Of a stretch of DNA of 12,336 nt, positions 1-7,231 are shown in pieces; position 1 is the stretch's first letter; each line of letters starts with the position of its first letter. The DNA is taken from assembly GCA_002688165.1 (NCBI GenBank), contig NZCB01000003.1, positions 1 to 12,336 on the forward strand, read 5' to 3'. A program made the translations under genes and the position numbers. The notes under the pieces are model-generated. The model had not been told where the DNA came from. It did no database searches and saw only the letters and a list, made by a program, of their open reading frames with translations. This DNA comes from Candidatus Pacearchaeota archaeon. Its GTDB lineage: Archaea > Nanobdellota > Nanobdellia > Pacearchaeales > GW2011-AR1.

Positions 1-764
1 TGATATTGCATTAAATCCCATAAGTCTTCAATAATAACCTCTGGAGCTCCCGCATTTAAATTTTCCCATAATCTTTGATTAGATCTTATGATGTCAGATA
101 ATTTGTGAGTCAAATCATCTTCAGATCTTTCTCCAGATTCAAGAGTGATACTTGGTCTAACTGTTACAGGTGGAACTAATAATAATGTAAGAACACTCCA
201 TTCTGGTCTAAATATACTTGGATTCATTCCTGCTAATTTAATTTCTTCATCAGGGATTCTTGCAAGTTTGTCTCTTATTTCTCCAGGGAATAATCTCTTT
301 TTACCAATTTTGAATGTAGTTGGTTTGTGTAATTTAACTTTTACTTGTTCAGTACTACAATGAGGACATTTCTTAGAATCTTTAGCTCTCTTTAATCTAT
401 CTTTAATAGTTTTATATTTGATCATATCTTTTTCTTTAACCATTAACCTATTACATTCGCTGCAATAACATCTTAAAAATAATTCTGCAACAGGGATATA
501 TTTAATATGGAAAACTGGTCTAGCTAATTCAATACTTCCTGGATGCCCTAAACATTCTTTTAGTCTTCCTCCACAAGTCCTACATCTTACTCCAGGATCA
601 ATAGCCCCTAATCTTAGATCCATCAATCCTCCATCAACAGGGTATCCATCTACATCATATAATTCAGGAGTAATTATTTTCGCCTTACTCATTTTTTTAA
701 TCTCGTCAGGACTAATTAACGTAAATTGCAAACTTTCTACTTTTTTCTTAATTGCTTTTTTCAT
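1..764 (-). CDS. rpoA1: DNA-directed RNA polymerase subunit A' (Rpo1N), 5' part of gene, runs off the window
   Basis: This is the N-terminal part (about 254 residues visible) of the largest archaeal RNA polymerase subunit, the clamp-core half of the beta' homologue that forms the active-site cleft with RpoB. Reading from the ATG at 764, the protein opens with the family pattern ISPDEIKKMS...TPELYD..GYPVDGGLMD. A first zinc motif follows as C61-x2-C64-x6-C71-x2-H74, then the typical GHPGSIELARPVFH block. A second zinc pair set is C101-x2-C104 and C133-x2-C136. The reading frame stays open to base 1, so the catalytic NADFDGD motif lies outside. The gene starts 6 bp after the rpoB stop, in the conserved rpoH-rpoB-rpoA1 order, so it is almost certainly cotranscribed. 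No strong Shine-Dalgarno is visible; translational coupling is likely. It is partial only because the window ends. Confidence 0.96.
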   Translation of the reverse strand, partial: MKKAIKKKVESLQFTLISPDEIKKMSKAKIITPELYDVDGYPVDGGLMDLRLGAIDPGVRCRTCGGRLKECLGHPGSIELARPVFHIKYIPVAELFLRCYCSECNRLMVKEKDMIKYKTIKDRLKRAKDSKKCPHCSTEQVKVKLHKPTTFKIGKKRLFPGEIRDKLARIPDEEIKLAGMNPSIFRPEWSVLTLLLVPPVTVRPSITLESGERSEDDLTHKLSDIIRSNQRLWENLNAGAPEVIIEDLWDLMQY

Positions 765-770
765 TGTCTT

Positions 771-3700
771 TTACTCGTATTTGTTTTTTAAATTAAATTT
801 AGTTTTAATATGTAGTGATTGAATTTCATCTACAAGTAGTTTGAAAGCATAACTTATTTCAACAGGTTCTATGTCTTGACTTGAGCAAACTGGGCAGGTT
901 ATTTTTCCTCTTATGCTGTCTTCTACTGCCACTGCCCCACATTTACTACAAACAGGCATTACAACTTTGTCTGAATCATACCTTTCCTTTAGTAATAATG
1001 AGGCTCCGTGGGCAACTAAGGCTTGCTGTTCCATTTCTCCCAATCTTAGTGCTCCTCCTTTGGCTCTACCTTCAATTGGTTGTCTAGTTAATAATGTTAC
1101 TTTTCCGCTTGCTCTAGCATGCATTTTATTACTTACCATATATTTCAATTTTAAGTAATACATATTACCTACATAAATTTTAACATTCATCATTCTCCCA
1201 GTAACTCCATTGTATAAGGTTTCCTTACCATCTGCTCTGAATCCTAATTCTTCTAACTGGTTTTCTAATTCCTTTATGTTTTGTCCACTAAATCCTGTAC
1301 CATCTAAAACTTTCCCTCCCAAACATGCAACCTTCCCTGCCATTAATTCTATTAAATAACCTACAGTCATTCTTGAAGGGATAGAGTGTGGATTAAAAAG
1401 CATATCTGGTTTAACTCCTTTTGATGTGAATGGAATATCATTTTCAGAGACTACTGCTCCAATAACTCCTTTCTGACCATGACTTGTAGCAAATTTATCT
1501 CCTAATTCAGGAATTCTTAAATCTCTGGTTCTAACTTTAATGACCTTATTCCCTTGACTATCTTCAGTAATAAAAACAGCATCTATAATTGCTTTTTCTT
1601 CTTGCCTAATTACTGAACTTGCCTCTTTTTTAGTTTTAATTGAAATTTCTCTAACCTCACTTAAGAATTTTGGAGGACTTGTTTTACCTATGACAACTTC
1701 TCCAGATTCCATTTTAGCTTCAGGATATGTAATTCCATCATCTTCTAGGAATCTATAACTTTCTTCTGTTCTGTAACCAGAAACATCTTTTTCAGGTATG
1801 CTAACTTCATCTTTTAATCCTCCTGCGTAATTTAACTCTACAGAAGTGTAAGGTCTGTAGTAGGTGCTTCTACACAACCCTCTATCTAATGAACCTTTAT
1901 TTAGGATTAAAGCATCTTCCATATTATAACCTTCATGAGTCATAACTGCTACAATAACATTTTGACCAGCAGGATGAACATTTAAGGTGTCATAAACAAA
2001 ACTTTTTACTATAGGTTCTTGAGGGTAATGTAATATGTTAACGTCAGTATCTATTCTAGTTAAGAAATTTGCAGCATATAATCCTAATGCTTGTTTTTGT
2101 GTTTTACTTCCCCTATTTAATCTTGAACTTTGATCATAATTAGAGTATGGAACTAAACTGGTTACAACTCCTAATAAGTCAATTTTGTCAATTTCTAGGT
2201 GAGTATGTTCTTCTGTTATGTCTTTCTTTTCTAATGCAACTAATGCATTTTCTTCTTCTGCTGCATCTAAATATTCAATAATGCCTCCTTTAACTATATC
2301 GTCCCATTTTAAACTGCCTTCTCTTACTAGATTTGTATATTCTTCATTAAATTTTGATTTGCCTTCTTTTATAACAATTAAGGGTCTCATAACCCTTCCA
2401 ATTTCTGTTGATAGAAGTACATTATTTAAATTAGTATTATTTTTAATGCTTAATTCAAGAGGTAAGTCCCCTTTTCTTCTAGTTTCTCTTAAATCTGCAA
2501 CAAATTTTTCAATGTCTTCAATATTTCCAATAAACCTTCCATTTAGGAATACATCATTTTCATTAGCAGATTTATCTGACATAATTATTTCTTTTTTCAT
2601 GCCATGATCTTCTAGAATTTTTATTAAATTTTCATCTTCTAAAGATGACCTTGTAGAAATTTTTGATAATATTGCAAGATTTTTTCTTAGTCCAATTTCT
2701 GTTCCTTCAGGAGTTTCAATAGGGCAGAATCTTCCATAGTGTGTTGGGTGAAGAGTTCTAGCTAAAAAATTCTCTTGTTCTCCTGGTAACATAGAACTTA
2801 CTCTTTGCAATTGACTGATTATGGCAAGATAATTTGTCTTATCCATATTTTGAGTAACTCCGCTTCTTTCTCCAATCCAATTTCCAGTTGCAATTGCACT
2901 TTCTATTCTATGAGTGAATAAAGTTGATTTAGCAATTGTTTTCATTGAATAGAATTTTTTTCTTTTCTGAATTTTTTGTAATGAATGTTGCACATCTCTT
3001 AATAAAATATTCATGTTGATTCTAAATAAATCTCCTAAAAGATCTCCACTCATCCTAACTCTTTTGTTAGCGTAATGGTCTTTATCCGTTAAATTATCTG
3101 GATTTTCTTTAGCAACAAAAAATTGCTTCAAGAATTTACATAATGAAATAGCTTTTTCAATTCTATGTTCTTTTTTTAATCCGATATGAGGTAGAAAATA
3201 ACTATCTAATCTTTGTTTTATCCTATCTAGGATTTCTTTTTTAGTACCTTGTAAGTTTGTTTGTTCCGCAATAGCTAACATTGCTTCTTCTTCATTAGTA
3301 ATATTTGCAAATTCATATAGGTTAACAATTAGGCTATCATTTTCTTTCCCAATATATTTAGCGATTTCACTTTCTTTTGTTAAACCTAGTGCTTTTAATA
3401 TTACGATTATTGGAATATTCTTGAATCTTGAAAAACTTACTTCAACGATTCCTTCATTATTATCTGTGATTGAAACTGGGATTCTATAACTTCCTCTTTT
3501 TGAGAATAATCTTAGCATGATCTGACCTTTTGGACGCTCAATGAAAGGTTGATTTTCTGCCAAATCTTCTGCCATAACAATAACTCTTTCATTTCCATTA
3601 ATGATAAAATATCCTCCAGGATCTTTTGGATCAATGTATTCTTCAACTAATTGATCCTTGTCAAGATTATGAAGATTACAAACATCACTTTTTACAATTA

Positions 3701-4061
3701 TTGGAATTTTACCTATTTCTACTTCATGGCTGTCTAATTGGCCTGCTTGTTTAATTGTTATTTCAACATGAACTGGAGCAGAATATGTAAGACCTCTAAT
3801 TCTGGCCTCACTTGGCATTATTAAATGGCTACTCCCATCTGCTTCAAAGATTTCAGGATTTCCAACTTTAATCTTTCCCAGTTTGATTTCAATTTCTTCA
3901 TCTCGAGTCATACCTTCATTTAACTCATTAATGATTTCTTGCATTCGGTGGTTGATAAAATTATTAAAACTAACAATATTTGATTCAATAAGGCTATGAT
4001 CTTCCAAATATTTTTTCACCAAAAGGTGCTCTTCTTTCATTTGATTTAATTCTAATTTCAT
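771..4061 (-). CDS. rpoB: DNA-directed RNA polymerase subunit B (Rpo2), single chain
   Basis: This is the second-largest RNA polymerase subunit (1096 aa), which forms the active centre with RpoA1. The family landmarks are present in order: the N-terminal lobe with GYFIINGNERVIV, the fork/rifampicin-like region with HPTHYGRFCPIETPEGTEIGL, the hybrid-binding segment HEGYNMEDALILN near residue 712, and GDKFATSHGQKG near residue 860. A C-terminal zinc ribbon CSKCG...CPVCSS lies around residues 1033-1058, followed by the clamp tail. Some euryarchaeal groups (methanogens, haloarchaea) split this subunit into B'' and B'; here it is one uninterrupted polypeptide of normal full length. Its ATG overlaps the rpoH stop by one base (TAATG), indicating coupled translation, and rpoA1 follows after 6 bp. 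No frameshift or missing block is visible. Confidence 0.98.
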   Translation of the reverse strand: MKLELNQMKEEHLLVKKYLEDHSLIESNIVSFNNFINHRMQEIINELNEGMTRDEEIEIKLGKIKVGNPEIFEADGSSHLIMPSEARIRGLTYSAPVHVEITIKQAGQLDSHEVEIGKIPIIVKSDVCNLHNLDKDQLVEEYIDPKDPGGYFIINGNERVIVMAEDLAENQPFIERPKGQIMLRLFSKRGSYRIPVSITDNNEGIVEVSFSRFKNIPIIVILKALGLTKESEIAKYIGKENDSLIVNLYEFANITNEEEAMLAIAEQTNLQGTKKEILDRIKQRLDSYFLPHIGLKKEHRIEKAISLCKFLKQFFVAKENPDNLTDKDHYANKRVRMSGDLLGDLFRINMNILLRDVQHSLQKIQKRKKFYSMKTIAKSTLFTHRIESAIATGNWIGERSGVTQNMDKTNYLAIISQLQRVSSMLPGEQENFLARTLHPTHYGRFCPIETPEGTEIGLRKNLAILSKISTRSSLEDENLIKILEDHGMKKEIIMSDKSANENDVFLNGRFIGNIEDIEKFVADLRETRRKGDLPLELSIKNNTNLNNVLLSTEIGRVMRPLIVIKEGKSKFNEEYTNLVREGSLKWDDIVKGGIIEYLDAAEEENALVALEKKDITEEHTHLEIDKIDLLGVVTSLVPYSNYDQSSRLNRGSKTQKQALGLYAANFLTRIDTDVNILHYPQEPIVKSFVYDTLNVHPAGQNVIVAVMTHEGYNMEDALILNKGSLDRGLCRSTYYRPYTSVELNYAGGLKDEVSIPEKDVSGYRTEESYRFLEDDGITYPEAKMESGEVVIGKTSPPKFLSEVREISIKTKKEASSVIRQEEKAIIDAVFITEDSQGNKVIKVRTRDLRIPELGDKFATSHGQKGVIGAVVSENDIPFTSKGVKPDMLFNPHSIPSRMTVGYLIELMAGKVACLGGKVLDGTGFSGQNIKELENQLEELGFRADGKETLYNGVTGRMMNVKIYVGNMYYLKLKYMVSNKMHARASGKVTLLTRQPIEGRAKGGALRLGEMEQQALVAHGASLLLKERYDSDKVVMPVCSKCGAVAVEDSIRGKITCPVCSSQDIEPVEISYAFKLLVDEIQSLHIKTKFNLKNKYE

Positions 4062-4276
4062 TATACACTTACAACCCTATAATAAATAATTGTCTTACCA
4101 GATTCTTCATCTTTTCTTTCAATTTTTACTATGTCTCCAACTTTAAAACTATCGTCTAAAGCAGGATCATTAACTTTAATTTTTGGTAATTGTAACGTAG
4201 AAATATTTAGCTTTTTAATTAGCTTATCAGCCTCTTCTTCTTTTAATTTTGTATGGAGGGGTTGTAATTCATGCAT
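4061..4276 (-). CDS. rpoH: DNA-directed RNA polymerase subunit H (Rpo5)
   Basis: This is the small archaeal RNA polymerase subunit homologous to the C-terminal domain of eukaryotic RPB5, part of the jaw that grips downstream DNA. At 71 aa it has the usual archaeal length. The sequence follows the family closely: HELQPLHTKLKEEEADKL near the N terminus, a central QLPKIKVNDP segment (LPKI..DP is typical), then GDIVKIERK and a YYRVV C terminus. It is the first gene of the polymerase operon in the window, and its TAA overlaps the rpoB ATG. The gene upstream (tRNA-Lys, same strand) is 252 bp away, so a promoter for the polymerase operon should lie in that gap. The ATG at 4276 is the only sensible start. 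Confidence 0.96.
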   Translation of the reverse strand: MHELQPLHTKLKEEEADKLIKKLNISTLQLPKIKVNDPALDDSFKVGDIVKIERKDEESGKTIIYYRVVSV

Positions 4277-4296
4277 TTTATGAGGTATTGGATAGT

Positions 4297-4304
4297 TATT
4301 TTAA
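4297..4304 (-). promoter_or_regulatory. Candidate TATA box for the rpoH-rpoB-rpoA1 operon
   Basis: On the minus strand TTAAAATA lies 21-28 nt before the rpoH ATG, preceded by CC. That spacing fits a leaderless archaeal promoter like those seen elsewhere in the window. The match is weaker than the others. A better-looking box, ATTTATAAAG (about 4373-4382), lies further upstream and would give a leader of roughly 70 nt. Which one is used cannot be decided from sequence. Confidence 0.3.
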
Positions 4305-4363
4305 GGAAATAATTTTGGATTAATTTTATTTTGCTTTAATAACATATCAGTAATAAAATATCT

Positions 4364-4370
4364 AAAAAAA
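4364..4370 (-). terminator. Candidate T-tract terminator downstream of tRNA-Lys
   Basis: The minus strand has seven consecutive T residues about 160 nt beyond the tRNA 3' end and before the rpoH coding start. Archaeal polymerases can terminate at oligo-T runs without a hairpin. The distance from the tRNA is long and no stem precedes it, so this is tentative. Confidence 0.2.
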
Positions 4371-4528
4371 GCTTTATAAATCTTTCTGTTATCAAGTATA
4401 TAATTTCATAAAATCTCCTAAATATTTATATAGGGGATGTTGCTTTGAAATGTTATCGTTTATTTTTTCAAAGGTTATCTGTGTGATGTTTTTAGAGATG
4501 GGGTTTAGATGGGTTTAAGATTATTTTA

Positions 4529-4603
4529 TGGCCCCAGGGGGATTTGAACCCCCGACACCCGGCTTAAAAGGCCGGTGCTCTAACCAGACTGAGCTATGGA
4601 GCC
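4529..4603 (-). tRNA. tRNA-Lys (anticodon UUU)
   Basis: The minus strand folds into a complete cloverleaf. The acceptor stem GGCTCCA pairs with TGGGGCC with one T-G pair. The D stem is GCTC/GAGC with the GG pair in the loop, the anticodon stem CCGGC/GCCGG, and the T stem GGGGG/CCCCC with loop TTCAAAT. The seven-base anticodon loop CTTTTAA places TTT at positions 34-36, giving lysine. The variable loop is five bases and no intron is present. A discriminator A is included at 4529; no CCA is encoded, as is usual in archaea. It sits 38 bp downstream of the tmk stop on the same strand and has its own likely TATA box. Confidence 0.96.
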
Positions 4604-4628
4604 ATTAATAGAATGAAGATTTTATTGA

Positions 4629-4636
4629 TTTAAAAA
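4629..4636 (-). promoter_or_regulatory. Candidate TATA box for tRNA-Lys
   Basis: TTTTTAAA on the minus strand lies 26-33 nt upstream of the mature tRNA 5' end, the expected place for an archaeal TATA box. It is in the short gap between the tmk stop and the tRNA, so the tRNA can be transcribed independently of tmk. Confidence 0.45.
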
Positions 4637-4641
4637 ACTTC

Positions 4642-5325
4642 CTAATTTAATTTACTAATATTTTTATAAACTTCTTGATGAATATCGGTTATGGCTCTAG
4701 GATTCTTTCCATCATCTGAACAGTTAACTCTTATCCAATCAAAATGTTCTGCTAGTTCTAGGTATGCGGCTTCAGCATTTTTTAGATGGTTTTCATCAGC
4801 TTCATGAGCATCCAATAATTCATTCATTCCGGCCTTCAATTTTTTAGAAATTTTCAATGGCATATAAAGAAAAATAACTGCATCTGGTTTTGGTAGTTTG
4901 TTATCTTCATACTCAACTTTATTTATCCAATCTCTTAATCCAGCTCTTTCTTGAGGGTCTTCTAATTTTCCACACTGATGCCCCATATTAGATTCAACAT
5001 ATCTATCTAGAATAAGATAATCATTTTCATTTAACAATCTTTCAATATCTGGTTTAGCAGCTAATCTATCTAATCCATAAAATGAACTAGCAAATTTGGC
5101 ATCAGCTTCAGCAAAATTATCAAAAAGACTTCCGACGCCTAGGCCTAGATTTTTTCCCAAACATAACTCTCCAACAACTTTTCCAGTGAGGGTATCGTAT
5201 CTGGGAAAACTTAGAACTTCTGTAGAATATCCTTCGGATTGGAGCTTGTTAAGTAACCTCTCGCTCTGGGTTTGTTTTCCAGAACCATCTGTACCTTCAA
5301 TTGCAATTAACTTACCTTTTCTCAT
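4642..5325 (-). CDS. tmk: Thymidylate kinase (dTMP kinase)
   Basis: The enzyme phosphorylates dTMP to dTDP with ATP in the cytoplasm, the step after thymidylate synthase. It is 227 aa, near the family's usual 200-230. The P-loop is EGTDGSGKQTQ (residues 10-20), the substrate-binding FPRYD is at 40-44, and the DRY signature (ILDRYVESNMGHQ) has D107-R108-Y109. PDAVIFLYMP marks a later core strand. The base after the P-loop lysine is Q18 instead of the usual Ser/Thr. I recall this KQTQ form from some other thymidylate kinases, so it is probably a subfamily trait and not a defect. The ATG at 5325 follows the upstream ThyX-like stop after 5 bp, so the two form a dTMP-making and dTMP-using pair. 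No strong Shine-Dalgarno is visible; coupling is likely. Confidence 0.93.
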   Translation of the reverse strand: MRKGKLIAIEGTDGSGKQTQSERLLNKLQSEGYSTEVLSFPRYDTLTGKVVGELCLGKNLGLGVGSLFDNFAEADAKFASSFYGLDRLAAKPDIERLLNENDYLILDRYVESNMGHQCGKLEDPQERAGLRDWINKVEYEDNKLPKPDAVIFLYMPLKISKKLKAGMNELLDAHEADENHLKNAEAAYLELAEHFDWIRVNCSDDGKNPRAITDIHQEVYKNISKLN

Positions 5326-5330
5326 AAAAA

Positions 5331-6722
5331 TTATTCTGGTTCTCCGGTTCCTAATTTTATGTAAGGATCCAATTCTGGAATTTGTTCCACAACTTCCTGG
5401 TGAGCATCTCGTACATGTTGATCATATCTAAAATGTACTCCCATACTTGTTCTTAATTCTGTAACATATGTAAAATGTGCTGCAGATGTATGAAGTTCAA
5501 AAGGTGTTTGATCTCCTAATAATAAACAACCAACATAACTTCTTGGAGCTTCTGAGTTAATAATTTCGTTCATAAGTTCTGCTCTTTGATCTAAAAATCT
5601 TGAGTACTGATCAAACAATTCTCCATCATTTTTCATTAGATCAACACAAATGTCTGGCATATAGGAACCAACTGGCGCTAATAATGTGTCCTTAACGCAA
5701 GGCCTTTGCCTGTTGATATCTCTTGCCTCAGCAAGGCTCATATTATTCCATGAAACTGAGATTCTAATTTTCTCTGCTAAACCTTTAGCATAATCATATC
5801 TTGTTTTCTTACCATCAAAATTTTTAGCAAGTTCTTCTGAAAGAGATCTTCCTGAAGTAGCATCCAAGGTGTTTTTAGGAATATGTGTTTCAACAGAAAC
5901 AATGTCTTTAACCATCCCAACATTAACTCCATTTTCTAACAAATATTCAACCCCTCTATCTAAGAATTCGTCAGCATAACTCTGAGTTCTCTCTGTAGGT
6001 TCACTATGCTTCATTAATCTTGGAGCTACTTCTGCAATATTTTCTCTCAAAGCATCTCCTAATTCTCTAGACTCAGAAAAATCAAAACTACTTGCATACT
6101 TTATTGTTTCAGCCCACTCTCTAGCAGTCATAACAAGACCAAAATTTGTCAGACCTGCCATAGGAATTGTATATCTTGCTCTATCAAAACCAAAATTCTT
6201 ACGCATCCTACTTTGAACTTTTGCAGGAAGGCTCGTATCAATTCTTGTTAATTCAGGAGATTCTTCTGCTAACTTATTTAATTTTCCAACTAATTTTTTA
6301 TTAATATCAAATCCATCTAACATAGTTTCATACCACTTGTTATGAAACCTTTCAGGAATTCCGAAAGAATCTGGGGTTGCAAGACCTTCAGGTTTAAACT
6401 CTACATATCTCGTACTTGTTTCTTGGCCATCTTGTTTTGGTTGTAAAAAAAATGCGAGGTAGGGACTCAACATAGAAACATTGTCTATTCCAGTGGGAAT
6501 AGATCCTGTCAGTCCACCAATACTTGCATGACCATAATCAAGAAATTTCCAAACACTTTCTTCAAATTTATCCTTAGGAGTATTTTCTAATTGGGTTAGA
6601 ATTGCATTAAGGCCTTCACCTTGTCTACTATATCTTGCAAAAATCGCTGCAACCATTTCAGGACTCATCTCAACATCATGATTCTCAGAGAAATAAGTTG
6701 GTGTAAAAGTTCTAACCTCCAT
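5331..6722 (-). CDS. Tandem ThyX-like protein, probable flavin-dependent thymidylate synthase (two divergent Thy1 halves)
   Basis: ThyX makes dTMP from dUMP using methylene-tetrahydrofolate, FAD and NAD(P)H. This 463-aa protein is about twice the ordinary 220-270 aa. Half one (about 1-245) has GHASIGG at 64-70, then QETSTRY at 100-106, matching the end of the family motif RHRxxSxNExSxRY. Its RHR positions read LQP. A C-terminal Thy1 block follows: RARYTIP (181-187), TAREW (199-203), ESRELGDAL (217-225). Half two (about 310-463) has NRQRPCVKDT at 337-346, where RQR fits the RHR position but SxRY is lost, then TPFEL, TELRT and HFRYDQHVRDAH as a second C-terminal block. I chose the ATG at 6722 over an upstream TTG at 6728 because a TATA box sits 22-29 nt before it. 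Location next to tmk supports the role. Family assignment is by eye; catalytic activity is inferred. Confidence 0.72.
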   Translation of the reverse strand: MEVRTFTPTYFSENHDVEMSPEMVAAIFARYSRQGEGLNAILTQLENTPKDKFEESVWKFLDYGHASIGGLTGSIPTGIDNVSMLSPYLAFFLQPKQDGQETSTRYVEFKPEGLATPDSFGIPERFHNKWYETMLDGFDINKKLVGKLNKLAEESPELTRIDTSLPAKVQSRMRKNFGFDRARYTIPMAGLTNFGLVMTAREWAETIKYASSFDFSESRELGDALRENIAEVAPRLMKHSEPTERTQSYADEFLDRGVEYLLENGVNVGMVKDIVSVETHIPKNTLDATSGRSLSEELAKNFDGKKTRYDYAKGLAEKIRISVSWNNMSLAEARDINRQRPCVKDTLLAPVGSYMPDICVDLMKNDGELFDQYSRFLDQRAELMNEIINSEAPRSYVGCLLLGDQTPFELHTSAAHFTYVTELRTSMGVHFRYDQHVRDAHQEVVEQIPELDPYIKLGTGEPE

Positions 6723-6743
6723 CAGCAATTTTAATTAATCTTT

Positions 6744-6751
6744 TATATAAA
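6744..6751 (-). promoter_or_regulatory. TATA box for the ThyX-like/tmk operon
   Basis: TTTATATA on the minus strand occupies -29 to -22 relative to the ATG at 6722. This predicts transcription starting at or next to the A of the ATG, meaning a leaderless mRNA. It is the best TATA match in the window and also the reason for preferring this ATG as the start. Confidence 0.6.
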
Positions 6752-6813
6752 TATGATTGTTTTTTAAAATATATTATTTGCAATAAAGATTATTTCTATC
6801 AGGTTTCTACTAG

Positions 6814-7152
6814 TTAATTTTTCAATAATTCTTCAATTTTTTCTTCCAGGGCATCGGCATCCATCCCGCCAACAACCTTGTCAACTTCCTTACCTTCTTT
6901 AAAGAATATTAAAGTAGGAATACTTCTGACTTCGTATTTTTCTGATAATTCTTGATTGTCATCTACGTTAATCTTAACAAATTTGACCTCTTTCATTTGT
7001 TCGGCCATTTCGTCAATAATTGGCGCCATCATCAAACAAGGCATACACCATTCTGCAAAAAAATCTACCACAACTAATTTATGTCCGTTTCCAACTATCT
7101 CATTAAATTCTGTTTCTGTAACTTCAACCACTGGTTCATTTTGCATTGCCAT
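6814..7152 (-). CDS. trxA: Thioredoxin
   Basis: This is a small cytoplasmic dithiol-disulfide carrier of 112 aa, the normal single-domain length. The fold landmarks are VVVDFFAEWC, the redox pair C36-M37-P38-C39, KINVDDN, and the cis-proline loop RSIPTLIFF followed by FKEG. The active site is WCMPC where bacterial thioredoxins usually have WCGPC; the central residue tunes redox potential, so its reductant may differ from classical thioredoxin reductase, and none is encoded here. It is transcribed alone between the ThyX-like gene and the dCMP deaminase fusion. Its likely client in context is a ribonucleotide reductase, which is inference. The ATG at 7152 has a perfect archaeal Shine-Dalgarno GGTGAT 11 nt upstream and an in-frame TAA before it. 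A second ATG at 7146 is possible. Confidence 0.94.
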   Translation of the reverse strand: MAMQNEPVVEVTETEFNEIVGNGHKLVVVDFFAEWCMPCLMMAPIIDEMAEQMKEVKFVKINVDDNQELSEKYEVRSIPTLIFFKEGKEVDKVVGGMDADALEEKIEELLKN

Positions 7153-7163
7153 CTTATGCTTTT

Positions 7164-7169
7164 ATCACC
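7164..7169 (-). promoter_or_regulatory. Shine-Dalgarno of the thioredoxin gene
   Basis: GGTGAT on the minus strand is an exact match to the archaeal anti-Shine-Dalgarno (AUCACC in 16S rRNA). It stands 11 nt before the ATG at 7152, slightly further than usual. It contrasts with the leaderless-looking genes around it and implies a real 5' leader. Confidence 0.6.
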
Positions 7170-7194
7170 ACAATTATTGAGATAATTATTCATT

Positions 7195-7211
7195 AAAAAA
7201 TCTAAGAAAAA
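7195..7211 (-). terminator. Candidate T-rich terminator of the dCMP deaminase fusion gene
   Basis: Downstream of the stop at 7232 the minus strand has TTTTT (7211-7207) and TTTTTT (7200-7195) within 17 bases. Paired oligo-T runs are typical archaeal intrinsic terminators. No hairpin is seen. The tract sits just below the thioredoxin TATA box, so termination and initiation zones overlap. Confidence 0.35.
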
Positions 7212-7214
7212 GGG

Positions 7215-7222
7215 ATTTATAA
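7215..7222 (-). promoter_or_regulatory. Candidate TATA box for thioredoxin
   Basis: TTATAAAT on the minus strand predicts a start near 7190-7195, giving a leader of about 40 nt that contains the GGTGAT ribosome binding site. The presence of both elements is consistent. Confidence 0.45.
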
Positions 7223-7231
7223 GGGTTTTTG

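Larger units (their letters stand above)
4277..4528. other. 252-bp intergenic region between rpoH and tRNA-Lys
   Basis: No ORF of coding character and no recognisable RNA gene was found here. It holds several TATA-like runs: minus TTAAAATA at 4297-4304, minus ATTTATAAAG near 4373-4382, and a nearly palindromic CCTAAATATTTATATAGG at 4423-4440 that could serve either strand. It also holds a minus-strand T7 run at 4364-4370 that could end the tRNA transcript, and an inverted repeat CTTTGAAA/TTTCAAAG (4443-4450 and 4466-4473) around a 15-nt loop. A near-duplicate decamer GGGTTTAGAT/GGGTTTAAGAT occupies 4501-4521. It most likely carries the polymerase operon promoter and the tRNA 3' trailer. Confidence 0.5.

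Noticed and set aside
145..363. Plus-strand ORF of 72 codons
   Set aside because: It lies entirely antisense to the rpoA1 zinc and clamp region, whose family motifs are clear on the minus strand.
2218..2607. Plus-strand ORF of 129 codons inside rpoB
   Set aside because: Shadow of rpoB; composition is low-complexity Ser/Phe/Leu, as expected from the reverse of Lys/Glu-rich coding sequence. The same applies to the other plus-strand ORFs at 881, 913, 5096, 6956, 7620, 10045, 10758 and 11865.
4485..4500. Possible C/D box RNA (GTGATGT resembles a C box)
   Set aside because: The C box has a mismatch and no CTGA D box follows at proper distance on either strand.
4501..4521. GGGTTTAGAT/GGGTTTAAGAT tandem, telomere-like at first sight
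   Set aside because: Only two imperfect copies, internal to an archaeal contig; treated as a minor local duplication.
6723..6728. TTG start two codons upstream of the ThyX-like ATG
   Set aside because: The TATA box is positioned for the ATG at 6722, and TTG starts are rarer.
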